Source: a virus
DNA length: 21,735 bases
IMG/VR virus record: IMGVR_UViG_3300023174_000705
Location: 1 to 21,735 of that record
Reading direction: 5' to 3' (one strand)
The position numbers and the translations under genes were made by a program. The number at the start of each line of letters is the position of its first letter. Position 1 is the first letter of the stretch. The notes beneath the pieces were generated by a model. The model was not told where the DNA came from. It worked only from the letters and a program-made list of their open reading frames with translations, and did no database searches. This document shows, one piece after another, positions 12,993 to 19,988 of the stretch.

Positions 12993-13241
12993 TTATAGTT
13001 GTGAAGACGTTTTATTTAATTCGCTGCCAGGAGATCTTTCATGTATTTTTTGTAATACTTCTTTAAATCCTGAATCAAATTTTCTAGTTGTGGTTAATTT
13101 AGTGGGGTCTCCAAACGCCACTGCTTGAATTACGGTTTCTAGATGGGGGTTCTCTGCCCTGAATGGGTCGAGTTCTGACATTCTCATCACTTGTTCAAAC
13201 TGTTCACCAGTTTCTTTATTACGAAATACATAAGTTGGCAT
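12993..13241 (-). CDS. FmdB-like small phage protein without zinc cysteines
   Basis: This 82-residue protein begins MPTYVFRNKETGEQFEQVMR, the N-terminal beta-hairpin of FmdB-type putative regulators. The CxxC zinc ribbon that normally follows is absent: there are no Cys. The middle MSELDPFRAENPHLETVI is shared with proteins of T4-like phages. The C-terminus DSGFKEVLQKIHERSPGS matches the GFKE.L..I....PG signature of that phage family. A weak GGAT lies 6 nt before the ATG, which comes just after the 2OG oxygenase stop. Function is unknown. Confidence 0.75.
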   Translation of the reverse strand: MPTYVFRNKETGEQFEQVMRMSELDPFRAENPHLETVIQAVAFGDPTKLTTTRKFDSGFKEVLQKIHERSPGSELNKTSSQL

Positions 13242-13243
13242 AA

Positions 13244-13837
13244 TTATCCATTTACATTAAATGCAATTGCAATTCTTTCTTCAGAGCAATTGCTTGGTGG
13301 AACTTGGTGTTCCAACCAACTTGGCCATAATAAAATCATACCCTCTGTAGGGTTGATCACATATTCAGGTAATAATTTATACATATCCCTTGGGTTACCA
13401 AATTTAATGGGGTATTGTATATACTTATAATGATCGCGAGGGTCATTGAATATAATTGGAGGAGAATTTTCTGGTATTTTTAAATAAAATACGCCAGACA
13501 ATATGCTTTGGGGGTGGGCATGAAGAGAATGTTCACCACCCAATTTTATTTTATTGAAAAGATAATATAAACTGACATCTGGTGGAATAATAGAAATATC
13601 TTCGAAATATTTCTTTGATAGATTCTTGATATGAGTGGTAAGAGGATCTAATCTATCATCAGAATTTTGCTCAATTCTGGCAGAATCTACACCATACGTA
13701 GAAATATAACTTGACTGAGTACGATATGGTCTGCCATGACGATTAATATAATCTTCAGCTACTGATAATATTTGATTGCGTAAGTCTAATTCAGTGCCAA
13801 CGTAAACTGGGGTTGGGAACATATTAATATATTGCAT
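13244..13837 (-). CDS. 2OG-Fe(II) oxygenase, phage PF13759-type
   Basis: This 197-residue protein starts with MQYINMFPTPVYVGTELDLR, the FPTP..... opening of the putative 2OG-Fe(II) oxygenase family common in aquatic T4-like phages. It has HSLHAHPQSILSGVFYLKIP (103-122), with metal ligands among His106 and His108, then IIFNDPR, MILLWPSWLEHQVPPS with His177, and ERIAIAFNVNG with Arg188. Substrate is unknown. It sits between the unknown 203-residue protein and the FmdB-like gene, and its ATG follows the preceding stop directly. Confidence 0.85.
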   Translation of the reverse strand: MQYINMFPTPVYVGTELDLRNQILSVAEDYINRHGRPYRTQSSYISTYGVDSARIEQNSDDRLDPLTTHIKNLSKKYFEDISIIPPDVSLYYLFNKIKLGGEHSLHAHPQSILSGVFYLKIPENSPPIIFNDPRDHYKYIQYPIKFGNPRDMYKLLPEYVINPTEGMILLWPSWLEHQVPPSNCSEERIAIAFNVNG

Positions 13838-14449
13838 TTAAGCAGGAACCATTCTAAATCTTATTTTATTATCTTGTTTTTTGTATATCGGTTTATGATT
13901 TTGTTCTGTCAATGCGTCAACATACCATTGAGGAATTGGTCTATTTGTCCAAACAGCAAATGGTTGTTTATCGTTGATATAATAATTATGATATGCTTGG
14001 ATAGAATCACCAATTACTTTATATTGCTCTGGCATGCATTGTGGCATTGGAGAAGCAATTGCTACTGGAGTGTTAGTTGGAGCAGAAGATAAAAATGGAA
14101 TTAGTCTTTCAGCGACATGATGTTTTCCATAACGAAATGTGTATTCTTTCATTAGATCTCGCCACAGATTATACAACCACCAGTAATTATCTAATGATTG
14201 ACGACACCAGATACCTGATGGGTGTTTCATATGCGATGCAATATACAAATTATCTTCACGATCATCATCTAATTTCCAACGCATTGCTTTGCGACCAGAA
14301 ATAGACTTACCTTCATACTCATACCCATCGAGTAAACGATGAGCAGTAGAAAGAAGTTGTGCATATTCTAGAATCATCTTAACGACATGTTTGTCAAGAT
14401 GTTGCTTTGCACATTCTTTAGTATCTTCGTGAAGATAAAATATATTCAT
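13838..14449 (-). CDS. conserved phage protein, function unknown
   Basis: This 203-residue soluble protein has a characteristic N-terminus, MNIFYLHEDTKECAKQHLDK, then HVVKMILEYAQLLSTAHR. The Cys, His, Lys and Glu pattern recurs in phage proteins annotated only as hypothetical. Other stretches are HPSGIWCRQSLDNYWWLYNL and YHNYYINDKQ near the C-terminus. The conserved DKH.VKM.LE..Q segment could hold catalytic residues, but no activity can be named. It is coupled to the membrane protein gene upstream by a 4-nt ATGA overlap. Confidence 0.75.
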   Translation of the reverse strand: MNIFYLHEDTKECAKQHLDKHVVKMILEYAQLLSTAHRLLDGYEYEGKSISGRKAMRWKLDDDREDNLYIASHMKHPSGIWCRQSLDNYWWLYNLWRDLMKEYTFRYGKHHVAERLIPFLSSAPTNTPVAIASPMPQCMPEQYKVIGDSIQAYHNYYINDKQPFAVWTNRPIPQWYVDALTEQNHKPIYKKQDNKIRFRMVPA

Positions 14450-14736
14450 ACCATGAGCATTCTAATTAGACCAAATGTGTCAATAGAAGTTAGCAAGATA
14501 TAGTTAGCCAGCATGCCAAATGATTTCCGAGTATAACTAGCCCAAGCATACATGGCACAACCACTAATCCACACAGGATAAAGAGCCAGAAGAGGAGGAT
14601 TTGGGACTGTAAGTGCCATGGTAATTGAACACCCAATACTAACAGCCCAAGCCAACAACTCAACAGCAAAGCGAATGCGATTAGAACGGTAATCATCTTT
14701 TATCCATTGTAAAGTAGGTGCAAAAATATCAAGCAT
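14446..14736 (-). CDS. small multi-pass membrane protein
   Basis: This 96-residue protein has about three hydrophobic segments: FAVELLAWAVSIGCSITMAL, LLALYPVWISGCAMYAWASY and MLANYILLTSIDTFGLIRML. The motif YPVWISGCAMYAWASYTRKS looks loosely like half of a PnuC or SWEET-type bundle, but the assignment is not secure. I chose ATG 14736, overlapping the HAD stop by 8 nt. The longer frame begins with TTG at 14760. GGGT is the only upstream purine tract. Confidence 0.65.
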   Translation of the reverse strand: MLDIFAPTLQWIKDDYRSNRIRFAVELLAWAVSIGCSITMALTVPNPPLLALYPVWISGCAMYAWASYTRKSFGMLANYILLTSIDTFGLIRMLMV

Positions 14737-15253
14737 AAGAACCCATCGAATCCCATCCAAATTTTAATGCGTGTAATCCGTTAATTCCACGAATTGTATC
14801 ATGAATTTGTTGAATAGAATCAGAAGATTTTGTGTGCAGAATACCATGACCACCTTTAACATTAAAGGGATTGATACAACCAGTAGAATCATCAACTAAA
14901 ATTGCTCTATCATGAGCAAAATTGGCTTTTTCTTGTTTTGCACGAACAAAATTGGCTTTGTAAGGAATATTATGTTTGTGTAACCAGTATAATTTCTGTG
15001 TTTTTGCTTCATGACCTTGCAATTCATCATAAGTACCCATTGAAGTCAAAATTTCAATGTTTATATCTTCAAGTTTAGCAACATAATCAAGCAATACATG
15101 AGCATCATGCATAAATTCAAGGTCTTCAAAGATTTTATGCATGAAAACAGCTTCACGAAACTTCTTTCGATCAGCTTTTTCGGGATCAAATGCTCTATAT
15201 GCTTTGTCAAAGTTGCAAAGCACGCCATCCATGTCTAAGTATAGTGTAATCAT
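14729..15253 (-). CDS. HAD-superfamily phosphatase / 5'(3')-nucleotidase-like
   Basis: This 174-residue protein has the HAD nucleophile motif at its very start, MITLYLDMDGVLCNFDKAYR (Asp7, Asp9). It has motif II in IEILTSM (Thr), a Lys in the RAKQEKANFA region, and motif III in AILVDDSTGCINPF. The compact cap resembles deoxynucleotidases (NT5C type) that dephosphorylate nucleoside monophosphates, which fits phage nucleotide metabolism next to MazG. Because the DxD strand begins at residue 3, the ATG at 15253 must be the true start. It lies exactly 6 nt after TATAAT, so the transcript from promoter P4 would be leaderless. Confidence 0.85.
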   Translation of the reverse strand: MITLYLDMDGVLCNFDKAYRAFDPEKADRKKFREAVFMHKIFEDLEFMHDAHVLLDYVAKLEDINIEILTSMGTYDELQGHEAKTQKLYWLHKHNIPYKANFVRAKQEKANFAHDRAILVDDSTGCINPFNVKGGHGILHTKSSDSIQQIHDTIRGINGLHALKFGWDSMGSYA

Positions 15254-15259
15254 ATCAAT

Positions 15260-15288
15260 ATTATACCTGACTTTTTGATTAAAGTCAA
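15260..15288 (-). promoter_or_regulatory. sigma70-type promoter P4
   Basis: The -35 box TTGACT is at 15288-15283, the spacer is 17 bp and ends in GG, and the -10 box TATAAT is at 15265-15260. The predicted start is the A of the HAD gene ATG (15253). It lies right after the MazG-like stop. Confidence 0.87.
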
Positions 15289-15289
15289 G

Positions 15290-15664
15290 TTATTTAACGA
15301 ATTTTGCAAAATTAGGTGGTTTCCAACCCTCTGGCTTCATAATTTTACCATCTTCACGACGAATAACCATGCCAGTGATAGGGTCAATCTTAATTAAATT
15401 AGATTTTGCGCCTTCATCCCATGCTGCTTCACAATCCCAGCCACGAGATTTCATATAACCGATGATAACCCACATCATATCAAAACAAGCATCGAGCTGT
15501 TCAGCGTCATTATCTTCTGCCAATGCTTCTCTGAACTCATTATATTCTTCCTGAATAAGTTTTAGATATAATTTTGAAAGATCGTTCTGCGGGACAGGGG
15601 TGTTAGCATGTTTTTGACCGCATGCTGCAAGAAATACTTCTACATCAGTAAATGTTTTGCTCAT
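15290..15664 (-). CDS. MazG-like nucleotide pyrophosphohydrolase
   Basis: This 124-residue all-alpha NTP pyrophosphatase has KLIQEEYNEFREALAEDNDA (metal-binding Glu39, Glu40, Glu43) and QLDACFDMMWVIIGYMKSRG with the second acidic helix, then the conserved tail NLIKIDPITGMVIRREDGK, followed by PEGWKPPNF. The tail is typical of phage members of the HisE/MazG group. It hydrolyses NTPs or (p)ppGpp-like nucleotides. The ATG overlaps the preceding stop by 4 nt (ATGA). Promoter P4 lies just after its stop. Confidence 0.85.
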   Translation of the reverse strand: MSKTFTDVEVFLAACGQKHANTPVPQNDLSKLYLKLIQEEYNEFREALAEDNDAEQLDACFDMMWVIIGYMKSRGWDCEAAWDEGAKSNLIKIDPITGMVIRREDGKIMKPEGWKPPNFAKFVK

Positions 15665-15996
15665 TTGTTTCTTTCTGTATCAAAATAGTATTGTGAATGA
15701 AGATTTCCTGCTCCGCTAGATTCTATATCAGAACCTGCGCCAGCGAATGGCCAATTATTATTTGGTAAATCAGGATTAGTAATGTTTAAATCCTGCGGAG
15801 TGTAAAACTCTTCAGTATTCCATTCTCCTTCATTTTCAAAATCATTAACAAAATCAAGATTACCATCAAAGACAAACCCTACTCCCTTTAGAAATAGTTC
15901 TACTTCAGATAAAACATCTGGTAAATGATCTACTTCAAATTCACGAGTGGTTTTTGAACCACCATACGTATCTTCAGCTATTAGGGTGTATTTCAT
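15661..15996 (-). CDS. hypothetical phage protein, acidic
   Basis: This 111-residue protein starts at ATG 15996 (MKYTLIAEDTYGGSKTTREF), with AAGGA about 9 nt upstream. A TTG at 16002 would add two residues. The first 50 residues look like a beta-strand/helix domain (FEVDHLPDVLSEVELFLKGV), followed by an acidic, Asn/Pro-rich, probably disordered tail. It overlaps the AbrB-like gene by 23 nt and MazG by 4 nt. The family is not recognised. Confidence 0.7.
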   Translation of the reverse strand: MKYTLIAEDTYGGSKTTREFEVDHLPDVLSEVELFLKGVGFVFDGNLDFVNDFENEGEWNTEEFYTPQDLNITNPDLPNNNWPFAGAGSDIESSGAGNLHSQYYFDTERNK

Positions 15997-16165
15997 TTTC
16001 AATTTCCTTTTTCTTTAAAGTCCACGAACCATCTTTATTGTCTGTCCATATTAGGGTATCACCAATAGACCAAGCAACTTCAACTAACATCTCATCAGAG
16101 AAGGGGAGAACTAACTCCCCTGTCTCTGGATCTTCTTCAACTGTAATAGTCCAGCGTTTACTCAT
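15974..16165 (-). CDS. small AbrB/SpoVT-like phage protein
   Basis: This 63-residue protein reads MSKRWTITVEEDPETGELVL, then PFSDEMLVEVAWSIGDTLIW and TDNKDGSWTLKKK. The pattern LP.p.elL...gW..GD.l.W.dn.DGs..L is common in small phage proteins that resemble the swapped-hairpin AbrB fold of DNA-binding regulators and antitoxins. DNA binding is not shown. Its ATG overlaps the metallophosphoesterase stop by 1 nt, and its 3' end overlaps the next gene by 23 nt. Confidence 0.7.
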   Translation of the reverse strand: MSKRWTITVEEDPETGELVLPFSDEMLVEVAWSIGDTLIWTDNKDGSWTLKKKEIENEIHPNS

Positions 16166-17082
16166 TAGACCTCCACATACTTCAGTTCAAAGCGATCTGC
16201 GCGATCTTCGTAGTTGATGTAGCCACGAGGATTGCAAACAACACGACAAGACTTAATCATGTAGTCAAAGTCTTCATGAGTATGACCATGAGTCCAGAGT
16301 TTGATTCCTGGACGATCCATAATGAATTGATCCAAACGAGAATTGTATGCACCATTCATCAATTGATCGTGCTTATAACGAGGATGCTCAGAACCTTTGC
16401 TTGGAGCATGATGTGTACAAACAACAACAGTTTTCCATGGAGGGGTGTTGGCGTAAGTTTCTTCAATAACTTTTAGCATGGCTTTGTGATCAACTACTGC
16501 ATCCTGCGGAGACAAGTATGCTTCACGAGTCTTAAAGACTGCATGATACAATGGCTTACCATCAGCATCTTTCTTCTGCTCACCATTCTCATCTAGAGTT
16601 GGTTCCTGAGTTCTGAAATTAACTTCTCTTGAACTGTTTTTGCAGATCTGAAAGTCATTCATTCGTCTCTCAACATGACGCATGGTCATCTCATCTTCAC
16701 CATTCATATCAGTCCACAGAGTGCCACCGATAAAGACATGGTCTTCATGTTCCCAAACTTCTTTGTCGAGGAAGTGAATGTTATCACCACACTGCTTCAT
16801 GGCATCTCTTAGATAACCAGCAGAAGTAGCGTAGTCGCCATGATAGTGCTCGTGATTACCCATAATGTAAACCACATGAGGGAAGTTCCTACTACAAGCA
16901 GTAAAAAAATCAAGATAGCGATCAGTTTTAGCAGAAGATAAAATACTATCGGTGACACGAAGATCAACAGAAGTACAAATATCACCAGATAGAACAAGGA
17001 CTTCAGCATTCTGTGTATTTTCTAATTCAAGTTGTCCAAATTCAAGATGGACGTCCGAGCAAATTGCTATTTTCATATTCAT
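16165..17082 (-). CDS. metallophosphoesterase
   Basis: This 305-residue protein has all five calcineurin-like motifs in order: SDVHLEF (Asp10, His12), LSGDICTS (Asp34), YIMGNHEHY (Asn76, His77), VVCTHHAPS, and LWTHGHTHEDF. A two-metal site is therefore intact. Substrates may be nucleotides, RNA ends or phospho-proteins. An insertion after residue 150 (EPTLDENGEQKKDADGKPLY) distinguishes it from compact phage phosphatases such as lambda NinI. The start could be ATG 17082 or 17076, and GGAAA lies just upstream. It overlaps the 2OG oxygenase gene by 41 nt. Confidence 0.88.
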   Translation of the reverse strand: MNMKIAICSDVHLEFGQLELENTQNAEVLVLSGDICTSVDLRVTDSILSSAKTDRYLDFFTACSRNFPHVVYIMGNHEHYHGDYATSAGYLRDAMKQCGDNIHFLDKEVWEHEDHVFIGGTLWTDMNGEDEMTMRHVERRMNDFQICKNSSREVNFRTQEPTLDENGEQKKDADGKPLYHAVFKTREAYLSPQDAVVDHKAMLKVIEETYANTPPWKTVVVCTHHAPSKGSEHPRYKHDQLMNGAYNSRLDQFIMDRPGIKLWTHGHTHEDFDYMIKSCRVVCNPRGYINYEDRADRFELKYVEV

Positions 17083-17659
17083 TTTCCAAATTATACCAGC
17101 CAGTAATAATAGTCTTTTCTTCCGTTAAAGAAACCACACCTCTGTGGGTAAACGTCCAATCAGCTGGCCAAAAAAGTGTTAATCCTTTAACAGCACGAAT
17201 CTTTACTCCTTGAAATAAAAATTCAGTGCCACCTTCGTCTGTTACATTATTAAGATATGTCATAAAAACTATATGTCTTGAAACATCTGGTAGTTTAGAA
17301 CTAGATCTTTCTTTATGCCACACTTTAAAACCACCACCAGCTGGATATCGCTGAATATAGAAAGGGTTTGTGATTTTAAAATCTTCCTCACATTCAACGG
17401 CTGGATATTTTTCAATATATTTTTTTTTACAGTCATCCAATATTTTATCATATCCAAATAATAACTTAGATGAATGCATCTCTAAATCAGTTGATTCTTT
17501 CATGTTATTATCAACTATACCCGATGTACCAAATCTACCCTTTGTAGTTTTATCTACATTAGAATTATACAAATCAATAAATTTATCGCAAAAAGTAGTA
17601 TCTTTTAAATACCACCCCATGATAAAATTATTCATTGAATTTACTTCATGTTCTATCAT
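17042..17659 (-). CDS. 2OG-Fe(II) oxygenase with HxE variant motif
   Basis: This 205-residue protein has the double-stranded beta-helix pattern: YIQRYPAGGGFKVWHKERS, then RHIVFMTYLNNVTDEGGTEF and LFQGVKIRAVKGLTLFWPAD, then TFTHRGVVSLTEEKTIITGW. The metal-binding pair is His115-x-Glu117 in place of the common HxD, with distal His172. Lys182 stands where Arg normally binds 2-oxoglutarate. Some 2OG enzymes use HxE, so activity is plausible. Its ATG overlaps the preceding stop by 1 nt without a ribosome site of its own, so coupling is likely. The 3' end overlaps the phosphoesterase gene. Confidence 0.78.
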   Translation of the reverse strand: MIEHEVNSMNNFIMGWYLKDTTFCDKFIDLYNSNVDKTTKGRFGTSGIVDNNMKESTDLEMHSSKLLFGYDKILDDCKKKYIEKYPAVECEEDFKITNPFYIQRYPAGGGFKVWHKERSSSKLPDVSRHIVFMTYLNNVTDEGGTEFLFQGVKIRAVKGLTLFWPADWTFTHRGVVSLTEEKTIITGWYNLENEYENSNLLGRPS

Positions 17660-17871
17660 TAATTATACGTGCGAGGGGTAAAATTAGTTGCAGCGACATG
17701 ATTACATAATTTATTAAACTCATCAACTTGTTGGTGCGCTTCCGATACGATTTTAAGACGAGCGAGGATTACTGCAGTCAAAGATAGTGGAGTGGTCTCA
17801 TAATTCTTAATACAACGATGAATTATACTATCAATTTCATTGCTCAATGCTACTAGATTGTGATCTTGCAT
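17659..17871 (-). CDS. small helical hypothetical protein
   Basis: This 70-residue protein starts at ATG 17871 (MQDHNLVALSNEIDSIIHRC), with AAGGA at 5 nt. A longer frame from 17901 lacks a ribosome site. It is mostly helical and charged, with no motif that I recognise. It is the first gene after promoter P5, with a leader of about 37 nt that contains a 23-codon ORF starting at the predicted transcription start. Its stop overlaps the 2OG oxygenase ATG. Confidence 0.65.
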   Translation of the reverse strand: MQDHNLVALSNEIDSIIHRCIKNYETTPLSLTAVILARLKIVSEAHQQVDEFNKLCNHVAATNFTPRTYN

Positions 17872-17914
17872 TTTGTTCCTTATAATATTTAACTTCTTCA
17901 TCTGTCATAATACT

Positions 17915-17943
17915 ATTATACCCTACATCTTAATTAAAGTCAA
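17915..17943 (-). promoter_or_regulatory. sigma70-type promoter P5
   Basis: The -35 box TTGACT is at 17943-17938, the spacer is 17 bp (TTAATTAA at its start, GGG at its end), and the -10 box TATAAT is at 17920-17915. Predicted start is at 17908, again the A of an ATG. The -35 box overlaps the stop of the 94-residue gene. Confidence 0.88.
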
Positions 17944-18224
17944 GTATTATATTGACGATTTACATCTGTTCGCCATAGTTGCATATATTCTTGCAACTCA
18001 TTGGCTTCGTCTGGAGAACAATCATACTTTAATTGAATCAAACGGATAATCGATTCTGGGTGTTCTTGCAACAAAGAATCTACTCTTTCATATGACCAAG
18101 AGATCTGATGTTCATCGCTCATATCATACCAACAAGCAAGGTGTTGATTTTCCTTGAGATCACCTGACATTGCAGAATCCCAAAAGACATACCAACTACC
18201 ATTGCTCCACCTACTGTAACTCAT
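17940..18224 (-). CDS. small conserved phage hypothetical protein (SRWSN... start)
   Basis: This 94-residue protein begins MSYSRWSNGSWYVFWDSAMS, a Trp-rich start that I associate with small phage proteins of unknown function. The C-terminal half is helical (SPDEANELQEYMQLWRTDV). GAGGA lies 6 nt before the ATG, a strong ribosome site. It is the last gene of the small-gene train before promoter P5. Confidence 0.72.
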   Translation of the reverse strand: MSYSRWSNGSWYVFWDSAMSGDLKENQHLACWYDMSDEHQISWSYERVDSLLQEHPESIIRLIQLKYDCSPDEANELQEYMQLWRTDVNRQYNT

Positions 18225-18226
18225 CT

Positions 18227-18565
18227 TTAATCCTCTTGTTTTGTTTTGCTCTTTCGGATTTCCAGAAAATACGCTTCCAATCCCTTAGATGCTTCCACCA
18301 TTGAGGGGGACGAGCTAAATTCCCTTGCTTCACGTTCGCCATATAATTCTCCACCAAAGTCTTCTAAGACTTTATTAATACGTTTTACTGTTTTAAAGTT
18401 ACGAGCATAATCGTCGGGATGAAGCCAATATCCATCAGGATTATCATCATCTTTTGGATTGGCTTCCCAACGATCAATTTCACTCTGCAAATAATCTCGA
18501 TAGTCCGTAAGGGTCAATCGTGTAATATTATTCGCTGTTTCCATATCAATTTCAAGACCGATCAT
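18227..18565 (-). CDS. hypothetical phage protein
   Basis: This 112-residue, charged protein has the helix TLTDYRDYLQSEIDRWEANP, a loop with DDDNPDGYWLHPDDYARN, and a helix FKTVKRINKVLEDFGGELYG. The ATG at 18565 has GGAAAG at 8 nt. METANN at 18544 is an alternative start. It overlaps the upstream gene by 14 nt. I do not recognise a family. Confidence 0.65.
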   Translation of the reverse strand: MIGLEIDMETANNITRLTLTDYRDYLQSEIDRWEANPKDDDNPDGYWLHPDDYARNFKTVKRINKVLEDFGGELYGEREAREFSSSPSMVEASKGLEAYFLEIRKSKTKQED

Positions 18566-18950
18566 AATGCGCTTTCCATATTGTGTTGTAATGCTCTTTT
18601 AAATAAATGCGCTGAAATACTCTAAACTTTGCGCCACCATAACGAACTGCTTCAATTAGTTTTGATTCTTTCATAATCCAAAAACAATTTTCAAGAGTAA
18701 TTCCTGGAACTTCATTTTCATCCACTAGAAATTCTTCGTGTAGATTAGAATTAAATTCATTCTGAGTTATTGGATTATAGTTCTTAAATGGACCAGAAGT
18801 CAAATGAAACTTATCCTGCGCAACCATCTCACTACGTAACTCTTCAACAGAAAATCCGTAGATCTCGGTTTCAGTAGTTATCTTTAAGAAATTATTCGCA
18901 GTAAGTGTTGGTTCTACCTTTGCAATATGATCAACAATTACTCTAATCAT
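18552..18950 (-). CDS. hypothetical phage protein
   Basis: This 132-residue protein has a mixed alpha/beta pattern: MIRVIVDHIAKVEPTLTANN, then IYGFSVEELRSEM, and GITLENCFWIMKESKLIEAV followed by RYGGAKFRVFQRIYLK. There is no membrane segment or recognised motif. The ATG overlaps the CDGSH gene stop by 4 nt (ATGA), so it is translationally coupled. Function is unknown. Confidence 0.65.
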   Translation of the reverse strand: MIRVIVDHIAKVEPTLTANNFLKITTETEIYGFSVEELRSEMVAQDKFHLTSGPFKNYNPITQNEFNSNLHEEFLVDENEVPGITLENCFWIMKESKLIEAVRYGGAKFRVFQRIYLKEHYNTIWKAHYDRS

Positions 18951-19126
18951 TTGTTATAGTAGTCATCCGTTTTATCATGCCATGAGTCATTGGGGTTTTT
19001 ATCTCCCTTATACTCATAATTCATATCTAGCCATTGATCATCAGTAAAGGTATGAGAACCATCACATTTACCAGTCTTACTACGACCGCACCAACACGCC
19101 ATCATGTCATCTGCACTAATACTCAT
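18947..19126 (-). CDS. CDGSH-type iron-sulfur mini-protein
   Basis: This 59-residue protein starts MSISADDMMACWCGRSKTGK, then CDGSHTFTDDQW. Cys11-x-Cys13, then Cys21 and His25 in the literal CDGSH string, provide the 3Cys:1His ligand set of CDGSH [2Fe-2S] proteins. The spacing between the CxC and CDGSH is one residue shorter than the usual pattern and lacks the Pro. I chose ATG 19126, not 19138, because GGAG lies 6 nt upstream and the ATG overlaps the preceding stop by 4 nt (ATGA). It could transfer electrons or clusters. The rest is an acidic, Trp/Tyr-containing tail. Confidence 0.78.
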   Translation of the reverse strand: MSISADDMMACWCGRSKTGKCDGSHTFTDDQWLDMNYEYKGDKNPNDSWHDKTDDYYNK

Positions 19127-19323
19127 GCTACGCTCCATATGGCTTTACCACCTGTTGATTCAAAATCTTCAAAGGACAAACGTATATATTGCTGTCCCTC
19201 TACTCCTGCGGACTGCACATACCCTTGAATACCCCAAGACTTAACTTCGGTGACCACAACCATGCATCCACCAAAGACTTCCTTACTGGGATCAACCTGT
19301 ACAATATCACCTACTTCAATCAT
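19123..19323 (-). CDS. small conserved beta-rich phage protein
   Basis: This 66-residue protein reads MIEVGDIVQVDPSKEVFGGC, then MVVVTEVKSWGIQGYVQSAG. The opening resembles an SH3-like or KOW-like barrel (VGDIVQV.P....GG.MVVTEVK.WG..GYV) found in many aquatic phage proteins with no known function. The start overlaps the upstream gene's stop by 8 nt, and the stop overlaps the CDGSH start by 4 nt. Confidence 0.7.
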   Translation of the reverse strand: MIEVGDIVQVDPSKEVFGGCMVVVTEVKSWGIQGYVQSAGVEGQQYIRLSFEDFESTGGKAIWSVA

Positions 19324-19510
19324 CTTTTAAACTTTCCATAATATATTTCTCAAGACTTGGTTCCATACGAGTCTGCCCAAACTTATACACACAGTGCATG
19401 ACAATGGCTTGAGTATACGCTTCTAAACGCATATCCCATTTGGCTTTATCCTTGCCAAGAGCATAAACGTCTAAGTTAGCATCAGATGCAAATCTATCAA
19501 TCCGCTTCAT
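19316..19510 (-). CDS. small helical phage protein
   Basis: This 64-residue protein starts at ATG 19510 (MKRIDRFASDANLDVYALGK). GGGAG lies about 10 nt upstream. A longer frame to 19564 runs through the upstream gene and is rejected. It is helical and charged, with LEAYTQAIVMHCVYKFGQTR in the middle. The family is not recognised. It overlaps the upstream gene by 14 nt and the next by 8 nt. Confidence 0.65.
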   Translation of the reverse strand: MKRIDRFASDANLDVYALGKDKAKWDMRLEAYTQAIVMHCVYKFGQTRMEPSLEKYIMESLKDD

Positions 19511-19838
19511 AATCAATAGTCTCCCAATCAGTATCCTCGGGAAGGATCTCCATACAAATACCATTGTCAGCAGCAGTGTTAATCATATTACTAAGAACAC
19601 TCTGTCCGTAAAAGTTAGTCCCATAAGAATCTGTGTGACACTCATAAACAGAACCAGACGCTCCCTCAAATGAATATACGAATCCCTCTCTACTTACTGA
19701 GGTAATGCCACTATTAAGTTTCCAAGAATCACTCCCTGCATAGCCACCATACCAACAAGCAAATACCTTGTAGATGGGCAAATGACCATTACCATCAATT
19801 TTAACAACGACCCATTTATCGGGATTATACACACTCAT
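19497..19838 (-). CDS. beta-rich hypothetical phage protein
   Basis: This 113-residue protein reads MSVYNPDKWVVVKIDGNGHL, then YKVFACWYGGYAGSDSWKLN, SGITSV and FEGASGSVYECHTDSYG. Many Gly, Ser and aromatic residues suggest a compact beta fold. KW.VV.I....LP.YKV.A.W.GGY...D.W..NSGI..V is a pattern seen in T4-like phage proteins of unknown function. A strong AAGGAG lies 6 nt before the ATG. It overlaps the upstream gene by 14 nt. Confidence 0.72.
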   Translation of the reverse strand: MSVYNPDKWVVVKIDGNGHLPIYKVFACWYGGYAGSDSWKLNSGITSVSREGFVYSFEGASGSVYECHTDSYGTNFYGQSVLSNMINTAADNGICMEILPEDTDWETIDYEAD

Positions 19839-19986
19839 CTGTTTCTCCTTCTTCTTTGGGTAAGGTTGCTTCCAATAAACGAATCAGCTGAATTACCGCA
19901 TCACGACCCATAGTCAGTGTAGTGGTAAAATCTGTTCCTACTTTAAGGATAGTATATCCTTCGTTATCAACTCCAACTGAATACAT
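19825..19986 (-). CDS. small hypothetical phage protein
   Basis: This 53-residue protein starts at ATG 19986 (MYSVGVDNEGYTILKVGTDF), chosen because GGAGG lies 6-7 nt upstream. The longer frame from 20010 would read through the preceding gene. It reads as a beta-hairpin followed by a helix with an acidic end (LIRLLEATLPKEEGETDE). The first strands (G.T.L.VG....TLTM......LIRLLE) fit a small dimeric fold. No function is assigned. Confidence 0.68.
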   Translation of the reverse strand: MYSVGVDNEGYTILKVGTDFTTTLTMGRDAVIQLIRLLEATLPKEEGETDECV

Positions 19987-19988
19987 AA

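Noticed and set aside
12993-13241. Zinc-ribbon FmdB regulator
   Set aside because: Only the N-terminal hairpin resembles FmdB. All Cys are missing, so a zinc-binding regulator call is not supported.
17090-17118. GGTATAAT before the metallophosphoesterase gene as another promoter
   Set aside because: A -10 box and ATG 7 nt later are present, but no -35 match is found at 16-18 bp, and it lies inside the coding 2OG oxygenase gene.
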